Assembly (NCBI GenBank): GCA_028291515.1
Contig: JAQGHU010000114.1
Location: 203,214-267,213, forward strand
DNA from: Schlesneria sp.
Lineage (GTDB): Bacteria > Planctomycetota > Planctomycetia > Planctomycetales > Planctomycetaceae
Reading direction: 5' to 3'
DNA: 64,000 nucleotides
Below the pieces are notes generated by a model that saw nothing but the letters and a program-made list of their open reading frames with translations, did not search any database and had not been told where the DNA came from. This document shows, piece by piece, positions 9,045-17,560 of this stretch. The position numbers and the translations under genes are program-made. Each line of letters opens with the position of its first letter. The stretch's first letter is position 1.

Positions 9045-10010
9045 ATGAAAGTACTCGTAACCGGCGGCGCAGGATTCATTGGCAGTCATATCGTTGACGC
9101 GCTAATCGCGAAGAAACATTCTCCCTTTGTGGTTGACGATCTCTCGACTGGATCTCGAGACAATCTCCCGCCGGCGGTTCCAGTGTTTGAAGTCGACATT
9201 TGCGATAAGGCTAGACTGTCTGCTGTTTTCGACGAAGTCAAACCGGACTGGGTTTGCCATCAAGCCGCCCAAATGTCAGTCAGTCGATCGATGCGCGAAC
9301 CGGTTTTCGATGCTGAGATCAACATCATGGGACTGCTGAATGTCTTCGACAATGCGGCACGCGTCGGCGCACGGCGAATCGTTTTTGCGTCGTCTGGGGG
9401 CGTACTCTACGGTGAAGTTACCAACCCGGCGCCCGAAGATGCCCCTAAGAAGCCGTTGTCGGCCTATGGCATCAGCAAATGGGTGGGTGAACAATACCTG
9501 GAGTTCTACGCTCGCGAACGAAACCTGCAGGGTGTCGCCCTGCGATATTCAAACGTCTATGGTCCGCGGCAGAATCCCCATGGAGAAGCAGGAGTCGTCG
9601 CGATTTTCTGCAAGGCGATGCTCGCGGGAAGCGCTGCAACAATTAATGGCGACGGGCGCTATGTTCGCGACTACGTTTATGGTCCCGACGTCGCTCGGGC
9701 TAACGTCGCGGCCTTGGAAACCGGCCTGGAATCGCAGTTCACCGCCATCAACATCGGAACCGGCATCGGCGTCGACGTCAATGAAATCGCGGCCCGACTG
9801 ATGGAGTGTACGCAAGACTATTTGAAACAAAGCGGCAGTTTGATTCAAAGTCGTGAATGTCGACACGGTGAAGCCCGTCCCGGCGATTTGCGATCGAATC
9901 TGATTTCACCAGCGGCGGCCGGACAACTCCTTGCGTGGAAGCCGACTGTGCAACTCAATGATGGGATTCGTCAAACCGTGAACTGGTTTGCTCAGAAGAT
10001 CCACGGATAA
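9045..10010 (+). CDS. NAD-dependent sugar-nucleotide epimerase/dehydratase (UDP-glucose 4-epimerase-like)
   Basis: A 321-residue extended short-chain dehydrogenase. It begins MKVLVTGGAGFIGSHIVDAL, with the GxxGxxG NAD-binding loop at residues 7-13. The catalytic Y-x3-K is in LSAYGISKWVGE, and the Ser of the triad is in IVFASSGGVLYGE. RYSNVYGPRQNP is the substrate-side signature of GalE-like and UDP-GlcA epimerases. The length equals that of GalE-type enzymes. It should interconvert nucleotide sugars for the surface-glycan genes around it. The exact substrate cannot be read from the sequence; UDP-GlcNAc and UDP-glucuronate epimerases look alike at this level. Confidence 0.85.
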   Translation: MKVLVTGGAGFIGSHIVDALIAKKHSPFVVDDLSTGSRDNLPPAVPVFEVDICDKARLSAVFDEVKPDWVCHQAAQMSVSRSMREPVFDAEINIMGLLNVFDNAARVGARRIVFASSGGVLYGEVTNPAPEDAPKKPLSAYGISKWVGEQYLEFYARERNLQGVALRYSNVYGPRQNPHGEAGVVAIFCKAMLAGSAATINGDGRYVRDYVYGPDVARANVAALETGLESQFTAINIGTGIGVDVNEIAARLMECTQDYLKQSGSLIQSRECRHGEARPGDLRSNLISPAAAGQLLAWKPTVQLNDGIRQTVNWFAQKIHG

Positions 10011-10097
10011 TTCGACGAACTTCCGATCTTGGTACAGCAGTAATTCCAAGCACCTCTGATTTGCCAATAACCGAAGTTCACAGCAAAGGAAGAATAA

Positions 10098-11504
10098 ATG
10101 ATTGATGTGGCTTCGTTATCGCAGATTGAACAGTTGGGACAACAACATGTGCTGCGGTATTGGAGTGAGCTATCAGAGACTCAAAAGGCACGCCTGAATG
10201 AGCAGTTGACCCACGTCGATTGGGAGATGATTCGTTATTATTTGTCGGACCTCAAGAGTTCTGAGCGCGACGTGAGGAGTGGACGCGGAACGATCGCTCC
10301 ACCTGCTCATATCGTGCGATGTCCACGAACCGACGCGGAGTTGGATTCTTGGGACGAAGCCCGTAGGAAGGGCGAGCAAATTCTGCGAGAAGGCAAGGCG
10401 GGCGTGATTCTCCTCGCCGGTGGCCAGGGGACGCGGCTCGGATTCCCGCATCCAAAGGGGATGTATCCGATCGGGCCGGTTTCCGGTAAGTCTCTGTTCG
10501 AAATGTTCGCCGATCAGGTCGTTACCCTTGTCGCTCGTTTCGGGCATTCGATTCCTTATCTGATCATGACCAGCGATGGCACGCATGAAGAAACGGTCGC
10601 CTTTTTTGAACAGCGAGACTACTTCGGTCTCGGCCATGCCAATGTCTTCTTTTTTCGGCAGGGATATGCGCCGTGCGTTGATTCTGAAACGGGGAAGTTA
10701 CTGTGCGTTGACAAGGGTGTCCTAGGCATGAGCCCCGATGGTCATGGTGGACTACTGGCGGCACTGCTGAAAGCCGGGCTGTTTTCCGAAATGAAAAACC
10801 GCGGAGTCGAATTTCTGTTTTTGCACCAGGTCGACAATCCACTCGTGAAGATCTGCGATCCCGCATTCCTCGGCCTGCACGTGCGACATGGATCAGAGGT
10901 TTCCACCAAAGTCGTTTCCAAAACCTCCCCCGATGAAAAGGTCGGCCTGGCCGTTGACCTGAACGGCAGAACGGCCATTATCGAGTACAGCGATTTGCCA
11001 AGCGAACTGGCTAACGAACGAGAGGCCGACGGCGGCTTACGGTTTTGGGCAGGAAACGCGGCGATTCACATCTTCAATCGCTCGTTCATGGAAACCGTCG
11101 CCACATCGGCGGCGAACCTACCCTGGCATCGAGCCCACAAAAGGATTCCGCACATCGACGACGAGGGACATCTTATTCAATCAGAGGTTGAGAACGGCAT
11201 CAAGTTTGAGCGATTTTTATTCGACACGCTGCCTCTCGCCAAAACCGCGTTGATTGTGGAATCGAGCCGGAACGAAGAATTCGCTCCGCTGAAAAACAGC
11301 TCAGGCGAGTTCTCCGCAGAATATGTGCGAACTCACATCGTACAGGTCGCCTTGAATTGGCTGAAAGCGGCGGCTGTCACGGTTCCGGAAGCCGCAACCG
11401 TCGAAATCAGTTTCAGGTTTGCCTCATCGGCCGAAGACCTGGCGCTGCGAGTCAAAGAAGTCGAAGATCTGACGTTTGATCGTCCAGTTTATATAGGACC
11501 ATGA
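10098..11504 (+). CDS. UTP-sugar-1-phosphate uridylyltransferase (UAP1/UDPGP family)
   Basis: A 468-residue protein of the eukaryote-like UDPGP family. The signature nucleotide loop is VILLAGGQGTRLGFPHPKGM (about residues 101-120). Further family blocks are MSPDGHGGLLAALLKAG (about 214-230) and FLHQVDNPLVKICDP, which match UDP-N-acetylhexosamine pyrophosphorylases. It makes UDP-GlcNAc, UDP-GalNAc or a related UDP-sugar from UTP and the sugar 1-phosphate in the cytoplasm. It follows the epimerase by about 87 bases, so the two probably form an operon supplying activated sugars. A purine-rich AAAGGAAG site lies just before the ATG. Confidence 0.85.
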   Translation: MIDVASLSQIEQLGQQHVLRYWSELSETQKARLNEQLTHVDWEMIRYYLSDLKSSERDVRSGRGTIAPPAHIVRCPRTDAELDSWDEARRKGEQILREGKAGVILLAGGQGTRLGFPHPKGMYPIGPVSGKSLFEMFADQVVTLVARFGHSIPYLIMTSDGTHEETVAFFEQRDYFGLGHANVFFFRQGYAPCVDSETGKLLCVDKGVLGMSPDGHGGLLAALLKAGLFSEMKNRGVEFLFLHQVDNPLVKICDPAFLGLHVRHGSEVSTKVVSKTSPDEKVGLAVDLNGRTAIIEYSDLPSELANEREADGGLRFWAGNAAIHIFNRSFMETVATSAANLPWHRAHKRIPHIDDEGHLIQSEVENGIKFERFLFDTLPLAKTALIVESSRNEEFAPLKNSSGEFSAEYVRTHIVQVALNWLKAAAVTVPEAATVEISFRFASSAEDLALRVKEVEDLTFDRPVYIGP

Positions 11505-12602
11505 AATCATTGGGGCTTCTCGCTTGTCGGGAATCAGCTTATCCGGCGAAGTCCAGGATACTAATCAGCCGCATGTCTCCGCAGCTGGAAAATCTTTTGC
11601 GACGTACATGCGGGCTTATACTTGAGTCATGTCGGCACGAACCAATGATTGACGAGCGGCGCAATGAGGCCGTATCCGGACAACGCTTGTTGAATACGTG
11701 GAGTGTGCAGAGTGCGGCTCTCCATCTGATCGGCGCTCGGCGTCTTGGATGTCGAGAGCGAGCATTTCAAGTGTGCTCTGTCAACGATCTGGGCATTTGG
11801 CAAAATCAATGCCGCAAGTCTGCGTGCTGAATCAACCCTAGGAAATGGCAAGATGATGGTAACAACTAAGGATGGGACAATGATGAAGAAACGCGGGTTG
11901 CCCCTTCCTGCACGATCGCGAACATGTCGCGGCACTCTCGCGCCGCGATTTGAATTAATAGTTCCACTTGTCCAGGCGGGTTGGGTCTACCCTGCTCAAT
12001 ACATCCACGCGTCGCGATGAGCAGAAGAATGATGGGCAGACTCCACCATAACCCCGCTTGTTGACATTCGGTGACATGCGCTAAAACGACCCTCTGCACG
12101 GCTTTTTTCTTGTATAGAGGCTAACACTGGGTACAGTTGCGCTCCTCGATCCCCGGTCACGACCGGAGCCTACAGTGAACCTGCCCACTCTGATCTCCTA
12201 CGCGAAGAAATGTTTATTGGGCATCGCAGACTCGTCATCTTCGTCCGTCGCAATCAAGGAGGCACCCGGTCGACAGCCGTCATGGGAGACAAGCGGGCAA
12301 TCTTCTCCGACGGAGTCCACGCCCAACGGCCTGTTGATTACTACGGATAATCCGAGACACTATTCCACAACGCGCCTGCCGTGAACGTGTGACAACTCGG
12401 ACAATGGCACGCTCCGTCAGGGCGCGCCTGACCTACCGAAGTTCAAAGATGGCATTACTCACTGAATCATAGACAACTTCAATGCCCTTTGCTACATCAC
12501 CTTGACCCAAGAAGAGAGGTCCAAATCGGACCGACAGAATCTAGGGTCGTGGTTCTCACACCAGGAACCAGCTAAATGACACGGAAATGAAGAGGAATCC
12601 AC
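11505..12602. other. 1.1-kb stretch without a convincing gene
   Basis: Between the pyrophosphorylase and waaA no frame on either strand gives a recognisable protein; frames of up to about 110 codons occur. One reading at about 12160-12360 (with MFIGHRRLVIFVRR) looks more protein-like, but it stops and shifts. The composition is slightly more AT-rich toward 12.6 kb. It may be decayed coding DNA or hold an unrecognised RNA. Confidence 0.4.
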
Positions 12603-13919
12603 TTGGTCGATCCGAAAAACAAATCCGGAGCGATACTCTACATGCTGTACGACGTAGCAGTCCTAACCATGTCGACAATCTATTATTGGCACTCAGCACT
12701 TTACCGACACAGTGGCCAAAGGCGTTTAGCGTGGTTCAAAATGCGAAAGCGCAATATTCTGCCGCCGCTCCCAGTTGACCGACGCCCCTTAATTTGGATT
12801 CACGCGGTGTCTGCCGGCGAAGTTAAAGTTGCCGAGAAGCTAGCTGAGGCGTTACGGCGTCTATTGTTACGGGCGACAATCGTTATATCTTCTTCGACTG
12901 AAGCTGGGTATGCAAAAGCACAAAATGTCATCGAGGCCGATGTCGCGATTGTAATGCCGCTCGATCTTCGCAAGCCACTCCAACAGATCTTCCAACATCT
13001 TCAGCCAAGTGTGTTGATAACTGTTGAGTCGGAATTGTGGCCGCACCTTTTTCGGATCGCAGAACAAATGTCAGTCCCAATCAACGTAACAAATGCGACG
13101 CTATCGGATCGATCCTTCAAGAACTTCAAGAAACATGGATGGTTCGCGAAGGCGACACTCTCAAAAGTGAGTCATTTCTATTGCCAGAACATGAGCACAA
13201 TGTCGCGACTAAATGAACTCGGGGTCGCGGATAACAAGATCGATATCACAGGCAACATGAAATTGTCGCCTCCGTCTCGCCAAGCTATTGCTCACGCTCA
13301 AGCATTGGTGCCCGCCTGTGACAGGCGCGAGACTAAGACCATTACATTTGGCAACATTCATCCGGCGGAGATCAAAGACACGAGAGATCTAATTTGTAGA
13401 CTACATTCCGTCACCGATACGAGAGTTCTCATCGTCCCGAGGCATATCGATAAATTTACTCCAAAAGACATAAAAACAACGTTCGGTGACGACGTTAAAG
13501 TAGTGTCTGACATTTCCGAGATATCGCCTTCTGATCGATTGGTGTGGGTTAGTGCCATGCATATACTGGAGGCTATATACGCAGCAACTGATATAGCAGT
13601 AGTAATGGGGACATTTTGCGACGTAGGTGGTCACGATCTTGTCGAGCCTGTGCATTTTGGCGCGCTCACTTTTTACGGGCCTAACGTCGAAAAGCAAATG
13701 TCGCTACACGCGGAGATGTCGGCACTTATGCCTTGGGCGCAAGTCCGTGACTACAATGCCTTATACGAATCACTTGTTGAGATGCTTGAGGTGGAGTACC
13801 TTTGGAATACGCGAGTGAATGAACTGCACAGCGCACTTGCTCAATTTGCGTCGATCACAAATGACGTAGCGTGTGCAATTGTCGAACGAAACCAATTGAA
13901 AGACCAGAACGCGTCCTGA
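12603..13919 (+). CDS. waaA: 3-deoxy-D-manno-octulosonic acid (Kdo) transferase
   Basis: A 438-residue GT-B protein read from a TTG at 12603 with a GAGG ribosome site about eight bases upstream. Residues 59-75 (RRPLIWIHAVSAGEVKV) match the WxHaVSxGE block of WaaA/KdtA that holds the catalytic Glu. VISSSTEAGYAKA, ITVESELWPHLF and INVTNATLSDRSF are the next three family blocks, and GGHDLVEPVHFGALTFYGP is the C-terminal donor-site block. WaaA adds Kdo from CMP-Kdo to lipid IVA at the inner membrane. Length matches the family (about 420-440). Presence fits a planctomycete with lipid A. Codon use is more AT-rich than in the housekeeping genes further right, suggesting transfer or relaxed selection. 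Confidence 0.9.
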   Translation: MVDPKNKSGAILYMLYDVAVLTMSTIYYWHSALYRHSGQRRLAWFKMRKRNILPPLPVDRRPLIWIHAVSAGEVKVAEKLAEALRRLLLRATIVISSSTEAGYAKAQNVIEADVAIVMPLDLRKPLQQIFQHLQPSVLITVESELWPHLFRIAEQMSVPINVTNATLSDRSFKNFKKHGWFAKATLSKVSHFYCQNMSTMSRLNELGVADNKIDITGNMKLSPPSRQAIAHAQALVPACDRRETKTITFGNIHPAEIKDTRDLICRLHSVTDTRVLIVPRHIDKFTPKDIKTTFGDDVKVVSDISEISPSDRLVWVSAMHILEAIYAATDIAVVMGTFCDVGGHDLVEPVHFGALTFYGPNVEKQMSLHAEMSALMPWAQVRDYNALYESLVEMLEVEYLWNTRVNELHSALAQFASITNDVACAIVERNQLKDQNAS

Positions 13920-14033
13920 AACGCGTGTGCTAGTGTGCGAAGTGGCAAGAGTCTGTTATTGACTTATCTGCTGTCATTTGCTGATGTTAGGTGATGAGCA
14001 CGACACGGAAGTCGTATCCCAGCGACGTGGCAG

Positions 14034-14297
14034 ATGCCGAATGGGAGTTTTTTGGTTGGTTATCTCAGTCTGATGCGTGAAGATGCACCTCGGCGCGGAT
14101 ACTCTTCGCGGGAGGTCCCTTGGGTGCTCAAGGATCTTCGAAAGACCTGCGCGACCTACTACGATGAGCATCTTCCGGAGTCATCGATCGAGATTCTTGG
14201 ACACGCGGTCGGCGGCATCACCTACCGCCACTACGCTCACCGATCTCCGTTACCGCCAAGCCACTCGCTGCGCACGAAGGCATCCCTTCGTATGTGA
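14034..14297 (+). pseudogene. C-terminal remnant of a tyrosine recombinase/integrase
   Basis: The frame contains VLKDLRKTCATYYDEHLPES followed by SIEILGHAVGGITYRHYAHR, about residues 31-69. This is the catalytic C-terminus of a phage-type integrase: the first Arg (in LRKTC), the GH-x2-G segment carrying the His/Arg region, and the nucleophilic Tyr in HYAHR. The N-terminal and core domains are missing upstream. After HYAHRSP the frame runs into an Arg/Ser-rich shifted tail instead of the usual C-terminus. It is therefore a dead fragment. A separate N-terminal fragment of what looks like the same family lies at 19823. Confidence 0.75.
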
Positions 14298-14348
14298 TAA
14301 GGGGCACCGCCGGGGACTGACGTCGGTTCCGACGGTCTCACGACATCC

Positions 14349-14426
14349 ATGAACAGTAATACCTTCAAGCCGTCCGACAAGCGAAAGATCCGTTCCACAA
14401 AAGCATCGGCAGAGGTGACGCCATGA
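14349..14426 (+). other. 25-codon ORF translationally overlapping the RND gene
   Basis: ATG at 14349 opens a 25-residue frame (MNSNTFKPSDKRKIRSTK...) ending in TGA at 14424-14426, which overlaps the ATG of the RND gene (ATGA). It may be the tail of a lost partner gene (RND genes usually follow a membrane-fusion-protein gene), or a leader ORF. Nothing upstream in frame extends it beyond the stop at about 14298. Confidence 0.3.
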
Positions 14427-16501
14427 AGATAGCCCACTTCTTTATCGAACGCCCGATTTTCGCAGCCGTTATCTCATTCGTGATCACGATCTTCGGAGCT
14501 ATCTCGTATGTGTCGCTGCCCGCTGCTCAATACCCGGACATTGTGCCACCGACAATCGTTGTGCGCGCGTTCTATCCAGGCGCTTCTCCCGAAGTCATCG
14601 CCGACACGGTCGCGACACCAATTAAACAGGAAGTGAACGGCGTCGAAGAGATGCTGTACATGTCGTCACAGTGCACGGTCGACGGCCAGATGGAACTGAC
14701 TGTCACTTTCAAGCTGGGTACGGACCTCGATAATGCTCAGGTGCTGGTTCAGAATCGCGTCGCGACAGCAGAACCACGGCTTCCTGAAGAAGTGCGTCGG
14801 CAGGGGATCACGACCACCAAATCCAGCCCGGACATTCTGATGGTGATCCACCTGGTGTCGCCTGACAAGCGGTACGACCAGCTTTACTTGAGCAACTATG
14901 CGTTGATTCAAGTGCGCGACGAGTTGTCTCGAGTTGAGGGCGTCGGGAGCATCAATACGCCCGGCCTTCGCGAATACAGCATGCGAGTCTGGCTGGATTC
15001 CGAGCGACTGTCGCATTTATCGCTGACTCCGGCCGATGTCGTCGCAGCGATTCAAACTCAAAACCTGCAAGTGGCGTCGGGCGTCATCGGCCAGCCTCCA
15101 CAGTCGACAAAAGGAGACTTTCAGTTGACGGTCAAAACTCTGGGCCGGCTGATGGAACCGCAGCAGTTCGAGCAGATGATCGTGCGAACAGGTGAAGATG
15201 GTCGAGTGATACGAGTCAGCGATGTTGCTCGGATCGAACTGGGAGCTCGCGACTACACGATCAATAGCTATGTCGATGGCGAGACCGGTATCGGCATGGC
15301 GATCACACAGCGTCCCGGTGCGAATGCTCTTGCGACAGCTGCAGCTTTGCAGCAGACGATTGATCGTCTCGCGAAGAACTTTCCCGAAGGGCTGACATAC
15401 CGCGTAGCGTACAACCCGACCGTGTTCGTGCGCGAGTCGATCGATTCGGTGATTCATACGTTGTACGAAGCCGCAATCCTGGTAGTGATCGTGGTGCTCG
15501 TATTCCTGCAGAACTGGCGAGCGACGCTGATTCCGCTGATTGCGATCCCCGTCTCGTTGGTGGGGACGTTCGCTGCGATGCTCGCACTGGGGTTTTCGCT
15601 CAACATGCTGTCGCTGTTCGGGCTGGTGCTCGCGATCGGGATCGTCGTTGATGATGCGATCGTCGTCGTGGAAAATGTCGAACCGCATATCGGTCAACTG
15701 AAGACACGGAACGTAGCTGGCGAGATGATTCCACTCGGCTCGGTCGTCGACGTTCGCTGGGAGACCGGTCCCGATCGCGTCGTTCGATACAACATGTATC
15801 CATCGGCAGAGGTGCAGGGGGATACAGCACCGGGCTACAGTTCCGGTCAGGCGATTGAGACCATCGAACGATTGGCGAAAGGAGTGCTTCCGCAAGGGAT
15901 GTCGATCGAATGGACTGATATCACTTTCCAGGAACGCCTCGCGGGAAACACAGCTCTCTACATTTTTCCACTGTGCGTGCTATTCGTCTTCCTGGTGCAT
16001 GCGGCCGAGTATGAAAGCTGGTCGCTGCCAATGGCTATCATTTTGATCGCCCCGATCTGTCTGCCGTTTGCTCTGGGAGGCGTCTGGCTGCGTGGCATGG
16101 ATAACAACCTGATCACTCAAATCAGCTTCATCGTGCTGATTGGACTCGCTGCAAAAAATGCCGTGTTGATTGTCGAGTTCGCGAAGCAGCAGGAGGAAGA
16201 GGGCCACGGAACGATTCAGGCTGCGATCGAAGCCTGCCGCTTGCGCTTGAGACCGATCATCATGACGTCGTTCGCGTTCATCCTGGGGGTGATTCCACTG
16301 GCCCGTGCAGTCGGACCTGGCTTCGAAATGCGGCAGGTGCTGGGGACGGCTGTGTTTAGCGGAATGCTGGGAGTGACACTCTTCGGACTGTTCCTGACTC
16401 CTGCCTTCTACATATTGCTAAGAGGAGCTTCGAAGTGGTTCTGGGGTGCAGAAAAAAAGACAAACGTCTACCAGAACCAAAGTTCATCAAGCGTCCATTG
16501 A
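14423..16501 (+). pseudogene. RND (AcrB/HAE1-type) efflux permease with large in-frame internal deletion
   Basis: A 692-residue protein where the family normally has about 1030-1060. It starts normally with MKIAHFFIERPIFAAVISF and continues through the first porter domain to TM4 (IGIVVDDAIVVVENVE, residue 420). The next residues, PHIGQLKTRNVAGEMIPLG, belong to the second porter domain near AcrB residue 790. TM5, TM6, TM7 and most of the second periplasmic loop are thus missing, about 370 residues in all. The TM4 Asp pair (VDD) and the TM10 Lys (LAAKNAVLIVEFA) of the proton relay remain. The reading frame is intact across the join, but with nine or fewer helices it is unlikely to work as a pump. 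No membrane-fusion or TolC partner is present. Confidence 0.85.
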
Positions 16502-16502
16502 T

Positions 16503-16895
16503 CTAGCTCAAATCCGTCGCGGTGTTCGGCCCAAGATCGCTCATCTGTTCCATCATCAGCAATAAGCCACGATCTAACCGCCGTTTCACCGTTTTGTTGG
16601 CGACGTCTAGGACTTCGGCAGCTTCGGACACTGTCATGCCCTGGATGCGCATCCAGTCGAATGCCTCTCGCTCGTCCTCCGGCAAGCCGTCCGTCACCTC
16701 AATCATGCGGCGACAATTGGCGGTTAAACCAGAGTCGCTGTCGATGGATGCCGGCACCAATCCGTCGATATCTCCCACGGCAACTGGTTGATTGTCCATC
16801 TGACGTGCCAGATCATTTAACTCGCACCGCATGTGCTTGCTGGCCAGCGAGAAGAATTGGCGAATGGTTGTCGGGCGAGCTTCTCGCAGAGCCAT
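16503..16895 (-). CDS. N-terminally shortened ECF sigma factor (region 4)
   Basis: 130 residues ending two bases from the convergent RND gene. TTIRQFFSLASKHMRCELNDLAR matches the end of sigma region 2 / linker in planctomycete ECF factors. LPEDEREAFDWMRIQGMTVSEAAEVL and NKTVKRRLDRGLLLMM form the sigma-4 helix-turn-helix that reads the -35 element. The usual N-terminal 60-70 residues that hold most of region 2 (-10 and core contact) are absent. The ATG has a strong GGAGGA ribosome site and overlaps the TGA of a short upstream frame (TGATGG), so it may still be translated. It might be a decayed gene or a small DNA-binding regulator. Confidence 0.6.
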   Translation of the reverse strand: MALREARPTTIRQFFSLASKHMRCELNDLARQMDNQPVAVGDIDGLVPASIDSDSGLTANCRRMIEVTDGLPEDEREAFDWMRIQGMTVSEAAEVLDVANKTVKRRLDRGLLLMMEQMSDLGPNTATDLS

Positions 16896-17219
16896 CAGCG
16901 GTCCTCCACGAGTGCACCGAGCATCTCAAACATACTTCGGTCCGACACACCGCCGCTGGGCGCTTACAAAGGCTCGGTGGCACATCGTCGCGAGATTAGC
17001 GAATAAGCTGCGTTGTAAAGACGCGCACCAGAAGCTGGATTACGGCAGAGAATTAGTTAAGCAATTATCAGCTAGGTTTGCCGCCATACTCAATTTCGAC
17101 TCGAAATGAATCGAGAGATCGTGAATTTTAGCGGAGATGCCGAATTCTCGGTCGTTCATCATGGCCGCGAGTTGAAACGCAGTTGCAATAGTTGGTCGTT
17201 GAACAATGTTCCAATAGCT

Positions 17220-17267
17220 AAAAAAAACACAACCTGGGGCTGCCGAAGTGGCAACCCCAGGTTGTGT
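17220..17267 (-). terminator. Strong intrinsic terminator (minus strand)
   Basis: A perfect 13-bp stem (arms 17227-17239 and 17255-17267, ACACAACCTGGGG and its complement) with a 15-base loop. On the minus strand it is followed by eight T residues. It would end transcripts coming leftward from the recombinase side and insulate the small sigma gene. Confidence 0.85.
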
Positions 17268-17317
17268 AGCGTTCAATTGGAAAGACCACAATCGACCTGT
17301 TGTCGCTCGGCTTGAAC

Positions 17318-17431
17318 TCAACTGCGCATTCTGTCACCTCCTCCCTTCTCAGTTCGTTCTTTATTCGCATGGTTGCGCTGCTTGCTGAGGCGGTCGGAGA
17401 CCGCTTTGGCCCAGAGTCGAAGCAAGCGCAT
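17318..17431 (-). CDS. Possible 37-residue basic small protein
   Basis: ATG at 17431 opens MRLLRLWAKAVSDRLSKQRN and ends at TGA 17318-17320, between two minus-strand terminator hairpins. The composition (Arg/Lys-rich amphipathic start) is plausible for a small protein, but no ribosome site is obvious and no family is known to me. Its distal part contains a near-perfect Shine-Dalgarno sequence (GGAGGAGGTGA, about 17333-17343) in front of ATG CGC AGT TGA, so the region could instead be a leader. Confidence 0.25.
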   Translation of the reverse strand: MRLLRLWAKAVSDRLSKQRNHANKERTEKGGGDRMRS

Positions 17432-17490
17432 GATCGGCATAGCCGGCTGTTTTAGTGGGGACGGGCGCACAAGTTCCTCCTGACCATAAA

Positions 17491-17526
17491 ACGAAAATGC
17501 CGTGCCTCATGGTGTGAGACACGGCA
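17491..17526 (-). terminator. Intrinsic terminator of the serine recombinase gene
   Basis: A 12-bp stem with one G-T mismatch (17498-17509 and 17515-17526) lies 35 bases past the recombinase stop. On the minus strand it is followed by TTTTCGTTTTA. Position and orientation fit termination of the recombinase transcript. Confidence 0.75.
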
Positions 17527-17560
17527 AGGGATGTTCTAAATTGGATGGCGATGAACGGCA

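Noticed and set aside
15017..15895. A 292-codon minus-strand frame inside the RND gene
   Set aside because: Antisense shadow of a confident coding region; composition (His/Arg/Asp-rich) is typical of reversed codons.
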